In this document: positions 1 to 4,932 of the stretch, one piece after another
Layout: each line of letters begins with the position of its first letter
Position numbering within the stretch: position 1 is the first letter of the stretch
DNA from: Bacteroidaceae bacterium
GTDB lineage: Bacteria > Bacteroidota > Bacteroidia > Bacteroidales > Bacteroidaceae
Assembly (NCBI GenBank): GCA_017548225.1
Contig: JAFYMV010000025.1
Coordinates: forward strand, 1 to 5,616
Length of the DNA: 5,616 nt
Direction of reading: 5' to 3'
Position numbers and translations under genes: made by a program
The notes under the pieces: generated by a model
Database searches by the model: none
What the model saw: only the letters and a program-made list of their open reading frames with translations
Told to the model about the DNA's origin: nothing

Positions 1-2
1 GC

Positions 3-21
3 TCAACAACGCAGTTGTTAA
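3..21. repeat. 19-nt hairpin, AACAAC type
   Basis: TCAACAACGCAGTTGTTAA forms a stem of 7 of 8 pairs around GCA. Its reverse complement equals the hairpin at 911-929 except in the three loop bases. Confidence 0.65.
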
Positions 22-39
22 CCCTCAACAAATTTGTCG

Positions 40-94
40 CACGCAGAATACGCAAAATACGCAGACTCTTGCGGATTGCTTCGCTCCCGCTGGC
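40..94 (+). repeat. 55-bp direct repeat, copy 1
   Basis: This copy starts with CACGCAGAAT and ends with TTCGCTCCCGCTGGC. It matches 197-251 at 51 of 55 positions without gaps. The 3' half contains GCGG and CCGC arms (71-74 and 87-90) that could pair. Confidence 0.85.
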
Positions 95-196
95 ACTCAT
101 CGCTGACAACATAAGTCTCCCACAGACTGCACAAAAAGCACAGAATAACGCACGCGCTGCGCTTGTGCTGGCTTGCATCGCGGGATATTTTAGTGG

Positions 197-251
197 CACG
201 CAGAATGCACGAAATACGCAGACTCTTGCGAATTGCTTCGCTCCCGCTGGC
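197..251 (+). repeat. 55-bp direct repeat, copy 2
   Basis: Second copy of the unit at 40-94, 157 bp downstream in the same orientation, with four substitutions and no gaps. Three of the four differences cluster at the fifth to ninth bases after CACGCA. The unit continues into CTCCGG, as does the different unit ending near 658. Confidence 0.85.
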
Positions 252-277
252 CTCCGGGGGGTTAGCTTTTGGCGGTT

Positions 278-296
278 AATCCTGCAATGCAGGATT
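278..296. repeat. 19-nt hairpin with 8-bp stem and 3-nt loop
   Basis: AATCCTGCAATGCAGGATT is a perfect 8-bp inverted repeat around AAT. A short TTTT overlaps its end on the plus strand, which is weakly terminator-like, but no plus-strand gene is seen to its left. Its size and layout match the hairpins at 3-21, 911-929 and 2305-2323. Confidence 0.7.
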
Positions 297-313
297 TTCC
301 TCCTCCTTGCTCG

Positions 314-340
314 GCATAGATTAAGCGAGCTTATCTCTGC
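314..340. repeat. Imperfect inverted repeat
   Basis: GCATAGATTAAGC (314-326) pairs with GCTTATCTCTGC (329-340) with one mismatch and one bulged base. The innermost pairs must open because the loop is too small. No poly-T follows on either side, so I do not call it a terminator. Confidence 0.55.
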
Positions 341-356
341 TCTCGCTGCGTTCGTC

Positions 357-461
357 GGTTGGCTGTTAGCTGTTAGCTTTTGGCTGTTGAACGATTAAAG
401 GTTAAAGGTTAATGGTTAACGAGGAACGAGGAACGAGGAATGATTAAGGGTGAAGGGATGA
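357..461 (+). repeat. Array of 15 degenerate 7-bp units
   Basis: Fifteen consecutive heptamers keep an exact 7-bp phase over 105 bp. The units drift in blocks: TGTTAGC twice (364-377), then AGGTTAA twice (399-412), then CGAGGAA three times (420-440), ending with GGGATGA. Position 2 is G in 14 of 15 units. The array overlaps no gene. The same period recurs at 1717-1751 and 1843-1877 inside rmlB and, with two 8-bp units, at 2259-2302. Confidence 0.88.
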
Positions 462-565
462 GTTTACAGGTAATTTACAATGAGTGGGGCAGAAATTTGA
501 AGAGAAAAACGAAGACGAAAACACTAAACAATTGATATCTCACGCAGAATGCGCGGAATACACAG

Positions 566-650
566 AAAGCAAGTCGCTATGCCCTTGCCGTTTTAAGTCT
601 CACGCAGAATACGCAAAACTCGCAAAAGAGCACACGCTGCGCTTGTGCTG
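566..650 (+). repeat. 85-bp direct repeat, copy A
   Basis: This copy begins with AAAGCAAGTCGCTATG, contains a CACGCAGAAT core at 601 and ends in the imperfect stem GCACACGCTGCGCTTGTGC. It matches 738-822 at 78 of 85 positions without gaps, at a fixed offset of 172 bp. Confidence 0.85.
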
Positions 651-673
651 GCCTCCGGGATGAGGATTCTTTG

Positions 674-735
674 AGACAGAAGAACATAAGAGAAGGTTGT
701 ACTTATGGACTTATGTAACTTTTGTTCTTATGTCT
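674..735. repeat. 62-bp inverted repeat rich in CTTATG
   Basis: The arm at 674-690 matches the reverse complement of 719-735 at 15 of 17 positions. The centre carries further CTTATG copies. No open frame of note lies inside. It sits exactly between the two 85-bp repeats and could be a small palindromic element. Confidence 0.65.
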
Positions 736-737
736 AA

Positions 738-822
738 AAAGCAAGTCGCTATGTCCTTACTATTTTAAGTCTCACGCAGAATACAAAAAACTCGCAAAAG
801 AGCACACGCTGCGCTTGTGCTA
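738..822 (+). repeat. 85-bp direct repeat, copy B
   Basis: Second copy of the unit at 566-650, same orientation, with seven substitutions, six of which are G or C to A or T. The two copies flank an 87-bp segment that contains the CTTATG-rich inverted repeat at 674-735. Similarity decays after 822. Confidence 0.85.
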
Positions 823-860
823 GACTCTGGATGGTATATACGAGCGTAGCGATGTAGGCC

Positions 861-889
861 TTTGTGAATTTCGTGAGTTTTGTGTGAGA
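861..889 (-). repeat. Inverted relative of the CACGCAGAAT unit
   Basis: The reverse complement of this stretch begins TCTCACACAAAACTCACG. It aligns without gaps to 598-626 at 21 of 29 positions, giving the mosaic one unit in the opposite orientation. Confidence 0.6.
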
Positions 890-910
890 TAAAAACTTCG
901 GGATAAGCTA

Positions 911-929
911 TTAACAACTTTGTTGTTGA
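911..929. repeat. 19-nt hairpin, AACAAC type, inverted copy
   Basis: TTAACAACTTTGTTGTTGA forms an 8-bp stem with one G-T pair around TTT. GCT and AGC just outside can extend the stem past one bulged base. It is the inverted partner of the hairpin at 3-21, so the pair brackets nearly the whole repeat mosaic. Confidence 0.65.
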
Positions 930-1004
930 AGCTTCGGCTATGTTTGCTGAAAAACTGTAAGCAGACGGTAGTGTTTACTGGCACACACCTTATATGAACT
1001 CCTG

Positions 1005-1047
1005 ACTATAAAAACAACATTCGCTGGCGCGGGGGCGTCAGCGAATG
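1005..1047 (-). terminator. Rho-independent terminator after rmlB
   Basis: Positions 1018-1030 and 1035-1047 form a 13-bp stem around a four-base loop. In the transcribed minus-strand sense there is a single A-C mismatch. The stem is followed by the U-rich run TTGTTTTTATAG. It lies 23 bp past the rmlB stop codon and faces the right way to end the whole rml transcript. The plus-strand side of the hairpin has no T run, so I read it as one-directional. Confidence 0.9.
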
Positions 1048-1070
1048 CTATTGTGAAGTACCAAGGGAGA

Positions 1071-2258
1071 TTAACGATTCTTGTACATATCGTCATAATA
1101 CTTCTCGTACTCGCCACTGGTGATATTGTCCATCCATGCCTGATTGTCAAGATACCAGCGGACGGTCTTCTCAATGCCCTCCTCGAACTGCAGTGAGGGT
1201 TCCCAGCCGAGCTCGCGCTGCAACTTGGTGGAGTCAATAGCATAGCGGGCATCGTGGCCAGGGCGGTCGGTTACATAGGTAATGAGGTCCAACGAGTGAC
1301 CTTCGGGGTTGCCCAGCAGGCGGTCGACAGTCTTGATAACGACATGAATGATATCGATATTCTTCCACTCATTGAATCCTCCGATATTGTAGGTCTCGGC
1401 TACCCTACCCTCATGGAAGATGACATCGATGGCACGGGCATGATCCTCAACGAACAACCAGTCGCGCACATTCTCACCCTTGCCATAGACGGGAAGGGGC
1501 TTGCGCTGACGGATATTGTTGATGAACAAGGGTATCAGCTTCTCGGGGAACTGATAGGGGCCGTAGTTATTTGAACAGTTGGTGACGATCGTGGGCATAC
1601 CATAGGTGTCGTGATAGGCACGCACGAAATGGTCGGAACTGGCCTTCGATGCGGAATAGGGCGAATGGGGATTGTACTTGGTGGTCTCGTAGAAGAAGTC
1701 GTCTCCATAGGCGATGGAGCCTTGAGCTGCGGGCTGTGAGCGATGAGCACTGGCCTTAGTGTGGAAAGGTGCTGCAATGCCTTCGGGATGGTTCATGGAG
1801 AGGGCGCCATAGACCTCATCGGTGGAGATGTGGTAAAATCTGCAGTCAACAGACAACGGTCTACCGTCAACAGTCTTCTCTACCTTATAGGGGGTGGACT
1901 GACTCTCCCAATAGAGCTTGGCGGCTTGCAGGAGGGAAAGGGTGCCCATGACATTGGTGCGGGCAAAGGTGAAGGGGTCCTTAATGCTGCGGTCTACATG
2001 GCTCTCGGCAGCAAGGTGGATGATGCCATCGACATGCTCGTCTTGCATGAGCTGATAGAAGGCGTCAAAATCACAGATATCCATCTTGACAAACTTGTAG
2101 TTGGGTCGATCCTCGATGTCCTTGAGGTTGGCGAGGTTGCCGGCATAGGTGAGCTTGTCAAGATTGATGATCTTGTACTGGGGATACTTGTTAACGAAAA
2201 GGCGCACTACATGGCTGCCTATGAATCCGGCACCGCCGGTGATGATTATGCTGCGCAT
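1071..2258 (-). CDS. rmlB: dTDP-glucose 4,6-dehydratase
   Basis: RmlB converts dTDP-glucose to dTDP-4-keto-6-deoxyglucose using tightly bound NAD+, the second step of the pathway. Visible motifs are the NAD-binding GGAGFIGSH (8-16), HLAAESHVDRSI (81-92), the catalytic STDEVYG (145-151, with T146, D147 and E148), YSASK (Y201, K205), NCSNNYGPYQFPEKLIP (227-243), YGKGENVRDW (258-267) and DRPGHDARYAID (331-342). At 395 residues it is clearly longer than the 361 of E. coli RmlB. Two low-similarity stretches account for much of the excess: about 119-139 and 168-181. Each contains a tract with a 7-bp period like those found between genes here. Both lie in loops outside the catalytic motifs and the frame is open throughout, so the enzyme is probably functional. 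The ATG at 2258 opens the Rossmann strand directly. It has a pyrimidine-rich leader with no Shine-Dalgarno site. Confidence 0.97.
   Translation of the reverse strand: MRSIIITGGAGFIGSHVVRLFVNKYPQYKIINLDKLTYAGNLANLKDIEDRPNYKFVKMDICDFDAFYQLMQDEHVDGIIHLAAESHVDRSIKDPFTFARTNVMGTLSLLQAAKLYWESQSTPYKVEKTVDGRPLSVDCRFYHISTDEVYGALSMNHPEGIAAPFHTKASAHRSQPAAQGSIAYGDDFFYETTKYNPHSPYSASKASSDHFVRAYHDTYGMPTIVTNCSNNYGPYQFPEKLIPLFINNIRQRKPLPVYGKGENVRDWLFVEDHARAIDVIFHEGRVAETYNIGGFNEWKNIDIIHVVIKTVDRLLGNPEGHSLDLITYVTDRPGHDARYAIDSTKLQRELGWEPSLQFEEGIEKTVRWYLDNQAWMDNITSGEYEKYYDDMYKNR
1717..1751 (+). repeat. Five 7-bp units inside rmlB (codons about 170-181)
   Basis: Five plus-strand heptamers of the form GAGCNNN (one is GGGCTGT) run in exact phase. 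On the coding strand they encode residues around SAHRSQPAAQGS, between the HPEGIAAPF segment and the conserved AYGDDFFYETTKYNP. This is a variable loop of the family. The low-complexity composition contrasts with the conserved codons on both sides. Confidence 0.72.
1843..1877 (+). repeat. Five 7-bp units inside rmlB (codons about 128-139)
   Basis: Read on the plus strand, five heptamers in exact phase start with CAGTCAA, CAGACAA and CGGTCTA. The centre contains the small palindrome ACGGTCTACCGT. On the coding strand the tract encodes residues around TVDGRPLSVD, just before the conserved strand RFYHISTDEVYG. From memory, Bacteroidales relatives have about 12 fewer residues here, and E. coli RmlB has 11 fewer between YW and the RF of that strand. 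Confidence 0.75.
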
Positions 2259-2302
2259 GGGATGAGGGGTTAAGGGGTTAAGGGGTGAGAGTTGAGGGAT
2301 TA
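2259..2302 (-). repeat. Repeat-built, pyrimidine-rich leader of rmlB
   Basis: On the plus strand this is a purine-rich run of 7- and 8-bp units (GGGGTTAA appears twice in tandem at 2266-2281) that abuts the rmlB ATG. The mRNA leader is therefore C- and U-rich (ending CCCTCATCCC before ATG) with no Shine-Dalgarno match. Confidence 0.75.
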
Positions 2303-2304
2303 GT

Positions 2305-2323
2305 GAAGCGACCCAGTCGCTTC
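2305..2323 (-). repeat. Hairpin between rmlD and rmlB, copy 1
   Basis: GAAGCGACCCAGTCGCTTC is a perfect 8-bp inverted repeat around CCA. It lies in the transcribed rmlD-rmlB gap. No U run follows on the minus strand, so it is more likely a repeat or an RNA processing or stability element than a terminator. Confidence 0.75.
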
Positions 2324-2346
2324 AGGCCAACAACCAATAGCTTACA

Positions 2347-2365
2347 ACAGCGACCCAGTCGCTTC
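2347..2365 (-). repeat. Hairpin between rmlD and rmlB, copy 2
   Basis: Second copy, identical to 2305-2323 over GCGACCCAGTCGCTTC, with the outer stem eroded to 6 bp (AGCGAC and GTCGCT). The copies are exactly 42 bp apart. It lies 12 bp past the rmlD stop codon. Confidence 0.72.
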
Positions 2366-2377
2366 AATGCCTAAAGA

Positions 2378-3331
2378 CTAAAGGTTGATTGCTGCGATGC
2401 AGCGGTGGAGGGAGTCGGTCCAGTAGGAGACTTCGATGCCAAAGGTGCTCTTGATCTTGGTCTTGTCGAGCACGGAATAGGCGGGACGCGTCACGGGGCT
2501 GGGGAACTCATCGCTGTGACAGGGAAGGATATCGCACTGGACAATATGTTCGGAGCCTTGGACACCGAGCTCGACGGCTATATGCTGGATCATCTTGGCG
2601 AAATCGAACCACGAACAGACGCCTTCGTTGGAGTAGTGGTAGATGCCGCTCTTGCTATAGGAAGCCCCCTCCAACCTTCCCCCGAAGGGTGAGGCTTTTT
2701 TATAATCCTCAAGGATGATGGCAATGGCCTCAGCGAGGTCTTGGGCGTAGGTGGGGGTACCGACCTGGTCGAACACGACCTTGAGCTGGGGCTTGGTAGC
2801 GGTGAGCTGGAGCATGGTCTTGCAGAAGTTCTTGCCAAACGGGGAATAGAGCCAGGCGGTGCGAATGATAACATGCTGACAGCCGGTGGCAAGGATACGC
2901 TGCTCGCCATGGAGCTTGCTCAAACCATACACGCCGGTAGGAGTGCCCCGCTGGTCTTCCTTACAAGGACGGTTGTAGGGTTCCTTGCCGAAGACATAGT
3001 CGGTGGAGATATGTATGAGCAGTCCGCCGACCTCTTGCATAGCCTTGGCCAGATGCTCGGGGGCTTCGGCATTGAGCTGCTCGGCCAAGGCCTCATTGTT
3101 CTCGGCAGCATCGACATTGGTATAGGCGGCACAATTGACGATGACCCCTACCCCATGCTCGGCTACCATGCGGCGCACGGCATCGAAGTCGGTGATGTCG
3201 AGGTAGGTGGTGTCGACACCATCTACCTGATTGACATCGGTGAAGATATATCTGTCGCTACTACTGGCAGCTATAATACGCATCGAATTGCCAAGCTGAC
3301 CATTAGCACCAGTCACAAGAATAGTCTTCAT
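2378..3331 (-). CDS. rmlD: dTDP-4-dehydrorhamnose reductase
   Basis: RmlD reduces dTDP-4-keto-L-rhamnose to dTDP-L-rhamnose with NAD(P)H, the last step of the pathway. This 317-residue protein is a short-chain dehydrogenase with the dinucleotide-binding motif GANGQLG (8-14), NCAAYTNVDAAE (66-77), STDYVFG (109-115) and the catalytic YGLSK (Y135, K139). The C-terminal substrate domain includes GIYHYSNEG (229-237) and RPAYSVLDK (282-290). I prefer the ATG at 3331, 1 bp after the rmlC stop, to the TTG at 3340, which would overlap rmlC and add only three residues. About 15 residues (roughly 213-227) before GIYHY look inserted: they are encoded by a GC-rich imperfect palindrome of intergenic type (2660-2701). 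The frame is intact and all catalytic motifs are present, so I expect an active enzyme. The stop is TAG. Confidence 0.97.
   Translation of the reverse strand: MKTILVTGANGQLGNSMRIIAASSSDRYIFTDVNQVDGVDTTYLDITDFDAVRRMVAEHGVGVIVNCAAYTNVDAAENNEALAEQLNAEAPEHLAKAMQEVGGLLIHISTDYVFGKEPYNRPCKEDQRGTPTGVYGLSKLHGEQRILATGCQHVIIRTAWLYSPFGKNFCKTMLQLTATKPQLKVVFDQVGTPTYAQDLAEAIAIILEDYKKASPFGGRLEGASYSKSGIYHYSNEGVCSWFDFAKMIQHIAVELGVQGSEHIVQCDILPCHSDEFPSPVTRPAYSVLDKTKIKSTFGIEVSYWTDSLHRCIAAINL
2660..2701. repeat. GC-rich imperfect palindrome inside rmlD
   Basis: The outer arms AAGCC (2662-2666) and GGCTT (2693-2697) enclose ACCTTC and GAAGGGT, which pair around CCCC with one bulge. The plus strand ends in a run of T. 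The layout resembles a common Bacteroidetes intergenic stem of the CCCCGAAGGGG kind (recollection, not searched). Here it is read through in frame and encodes ASPFGGRLEGAS in RmlD (213-224). Confidence 0.75.
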
Positions 3332-3332
3332 A

Positions 3333-3914
3333 TTACTCAAACTCTGGATAAAGATTTACTTTGTAATCAAACGGAGAATCGAAATCTTTCAAGCAAAGGT
3401 TTTTGATATCCTTTGCTGAGAGGATAGCTTTATCCACAGGTATCTGCCAATCAATGCCCAGACTACTATCTTTTATACTGATTCCGCCATCAGCCTCAGG
3501 GGCATAAAAATTATCGCATTTATAATGGAAAACAGCTGTATCGCTCAGTACGGCAAAGCCATGGGCAAAGCCACGGGGAATGAACACCTGACGGTGGTTG
3601 TCCTCAGAAAGTTCTACGGCAACATGTTGCCCATAGGTGGGAGAGCCCTTACGAATATCTACGGCAACATCTAACACCTTGCCTTTGACACAACGCACCA
3701 ACTTACTCTGAGCGAATGGAGGATGCTGAAAATGAAGACCACGGATAACACCATAGGTGGACATGCTCTCATTGTCTTGAACAAAGTTTATCTTGCGAAC
3801 CTTTTCTTCGAACTCGCGCTGTGAGAACGACTCGAAAAAGTAACCACGGGAATCCTTGAAAATCTTAGATTCAATAATAACCACGCCCTCTATGGCAGTC
3901 TTTATTACTTCCAT
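3333..3914 (-). CDS. rmlC: dTDP-4-dehydrorhamnose 3,5-epimerase
   Basis: RmlC epimerises C3 and C5 of dTDP-4-keto-6-deoxyglucose to give dTDP-4-keto-L-rhamnose, the third step of the pathway. It is a cupin-fold dimer. I chose the ATG at 3914, giving 193 residues, because MEVIKTAIEGV begins the conserved domain. An upstream in-frame ATG at 3953 would add 13 residues with no family look and overlap rmlA. Visible motifs are DSRGYFFESF (21-30), the catalytic-His segment GVIRGLHFQ (55-63, H61), KLVR (71-74), PRGFAHGF (113-120), the candidate catalytic Tyr in FHYKC (Y131) and the conserved Asp of SAKDI (D169). Base composition is noticeably lower in GC at both ends of the gene than in rmlD (21/60 in 3361-3420 against 38/60 in 2461-2520). 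The last codon is 1 bp from the rmlD start, so translational coupling is likely. Confidence 0.97.
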   Translation of the reverse strand: MEVIKTAIEGVVIIESKIFKDSRGYFFESFSQREFEEKVRKINFVQDNESMSTYGVIRGLHFQHPPFAQSKLVRCVKGKVLDVAVDIRKGSPTYGQHVAVELSEDNHRQVFIPRGFAHGFAVLSDTAVFHYKCDNFYAPEADGGISIKDSSLGIDWQIPVDKAILSAKDIKNLCLKDFDSPFDYKVNLYPEFE

Positions 3915-3945
3915 CTTACAATATATCGAAAGACAATGAAAACGA

Positions 3946-4851
3946 TTAACCAAGATTCGATTTGCCCGTCTCCTTCAACTCTTCAATGACCTTGATCAGA
4001 TATTGACCATATTGATTTTTAAGCATGGGCTGGGCCAACTCGCGCATGCGCTCCTCGGTAATCCAACCCTGACGGTAGGCAATACCTTCGAGACAGGCAA
4101 TCTTGAGGCCCTGACGTTTCTCTAACACCTCGATATAGGTGGAGGCCTCAGAGAGGCTGTCGTGGGTACCGGTGTCTAACCAGGCGAAGCCGCGACCGAG
4201 GGTCTGCACCTTGAGCTCACCATCGGCAAGGAACTGCTGGTTGACAGCGGTAATCTCGTACTCGCCGCGAGCTGAGGGCTGGATATGCTTGGCGATATCG
4301 ACAACTTTGTTGGGGTAGAAATAGAGACCCACAACGGCATAGTTGCTCTTGGGGTGCTGGGGCTTCTCCTCAATACTGAGGCAGTTGCCCTCCTCGTCGA
4401 ATTCGGCAACACCATAACGCTCGGGGTCATTGACCCAATAACCGAAGACGGTAGCCTTGCCCTCTTTCTCAACTGCACAAACGGCATCCTTGAGCATCTT
4501 GGTGAAACCTGCACCATGGAAGATATTGTCACCCAACACCAAACAGACATTGTCATCGCCAATGAAATCGGCTCCGATGGTAAAGGCTTGGGCCAAACCG
4601 TCGGGACTGGGCTGCTCGGCATACTCGAAACGAACACCATAATCGCTGCCATCGCCCAAGAGACGACGGAAACCGGGAAGGTCGTGAGGGGTAGATATGA
4701 TGAGTATATCACGGATACCAGCAAGCATAAGCACGCTGATGGGATAATATACCATGGGTTTGTCGTAGATGGGCATGAGCTGCTTGCTGATGCCCTTAGT
4801 GATGGGGTACAAACGGGTACCACTGCCACCAGCTAATACAATGCCTTTCAT
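3946..4851 (-). CDS. rmlA: Glucose-1-phosphate thymidylyltransferase (dTDP-glucose pyrophosphorylase)
   Basis: RmlA (RfbA) makes dTDP-glucose and pyrophosphate from dTTP and glucose-1-phosphate, the first step of dTDP-L-rhamnose synthesis, in the cytoplasm. The 301-residue protein starts with the nucleotidyltransferase signature GGSGTRLYPITKGISKQ (8-24). It continues with QPSPDGLAQA (80-89), GDN (107-109, metal and nucleotide site), EEKP (161-164), ARGEYEITAVN (194-204) and WLDTGTHDSL (224-233), all hallmarks of the RmlA family. Its length is close to the usual 290-300. The ATG at 4851 starts directly at the conserved N-terminus (MKGIVLAGG). The 81-bp gap to the upstream glycosyltransferase shows no clear Shine-Dalgarno site and no promoter I would defend. 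The gene stops with TAA at 3946, 31 bp before rmlC, so co-transcription is likely. I see nothing missing in the active site. Confidence 0.98.
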   Translation of the reverse strand: MKGIVLAGGSGTRLYPITKGISKQLMPIYDKPMVYYPISVLMLAGIRDILIISTPHDLPGFRRLLGDGSDYGVRFEYAEQPSPDGLAQAFTIGADFIGDDNVCLVLGDNIFHGAGFTKMLKDAVCAVEKEGKATVFGYWVNDPERYGVAEFDEEGNCLSIEEKPQHPKSNYAVVGLYFYPNKVVDIAKHIQPSARGEYEITAVNQQFLADGELKVQTLGRGFAWLDTGTHDSLSEASTYIEVLEKRQGLKIACLEGIAYRQGWITEERMRELAQPMLKNQYGQYLIKVIEELKETGKSNLG

Positions 4852-4932
4852 TTGCTTGGAATGGTTATGAGGAGGGGATGGACGACTTGCCGCTGCTGCT
4901 TGCTATCAGCCTGTAACTTTTATGAAATGCCC

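Larger units (their letters stand above)
1..1004. repeat. Gene-free mosaic of degenerate intergenic repeats
   Basis: I see no credible gene in this kilobase. It is built from related modules. The decamer CACGCAGAAT occurs five times in the same orientation (40, 197, 541, 601 and 773). A looser relative lies at 121-172, and an inverted relative at 861-889 matches the reverse complement of 598-626 at 21 of 29 positions. Downstream of the decamer, units often run into a small GC-rich stem (GCACACGCTGCGCTTGTGC at 630-648 and 802-820, a near copy at 150-168). They then run into GCTGGC, with CTCCGG following at 246-256 and 648-658. The longer copies, the hairpins and the 7-bp array are listed separately. 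The organisation looks like accumulated non-coding repeat DNA downstream of a terminated operon. Confidence 0.8.

Noticed and set aside
15..398. Open frame of 127 codons on the plus strand in the repeat region
   Set aside because: It begins at TTG and runs through the 55-bp repeats, hairpins and heptamer array. The two repeat copies are read as unrelated or low-complexity peptide with no recognisable domain.
40..822. Possible CRISPR array
   Set aside because: Repeat units are of different length and diverged, spacing is irregular (157, 344, 60 and 172 bp between decamers), there are no uniform spacers, and no cas gene is present.
1..1004. Insertion sequence or other autonomous mobile element
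   Set aside because: No transposase, recombinase or reverse transcriptase frame is visible, and I found no terminal inverted repeats with target duplication.
938..1252. Minus-strand frame of 104 codons
   Set aside because: It overlaps the conserved C-terminus of rmlB in another frame and crosses the terminator.
1071..2258. rmlB as a pseudogene because of its inserts
   Set aside because: The frame is open from ATG to TAA and all catalytic and NAD-binding motifs are intact, so the inserts look tolerated.
1254..2273. Plus-strand frames opposite rmlB
   Set aside because: They are antisense shadows of strongly conserved rmlB codons and have no family resemblance of their own.
2305..2365. Terminators between rmlD and rmlB
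   Set aside because: The stems are good but no U run follows in the transcript sense, and the strong terminator lies after rmlB.
2741..3406. Long plus-strand frame of 221 codons opposite rmlD
   Set aside because: It is an antisense shadow of the GC-rich rmlD gene, and the opposite strand carries complete catalytic motifs.
3333..3953. Longer rmlC starting at 3953
   Set aside because: The extra 13 residues do not look like the family, and the start would lie inside the end of rmlA. The ATG at 3914 fits the conserved N-terminus.
4176..4836. Frames of 217 codons (minus) and 183 codons (plus) within rmlA
   Set aside because: Both are out-of-frame readings of a fully conserved rmlA. The minus-strand one is rich in Ser, Pro and Val, as expected of a shifted frame.
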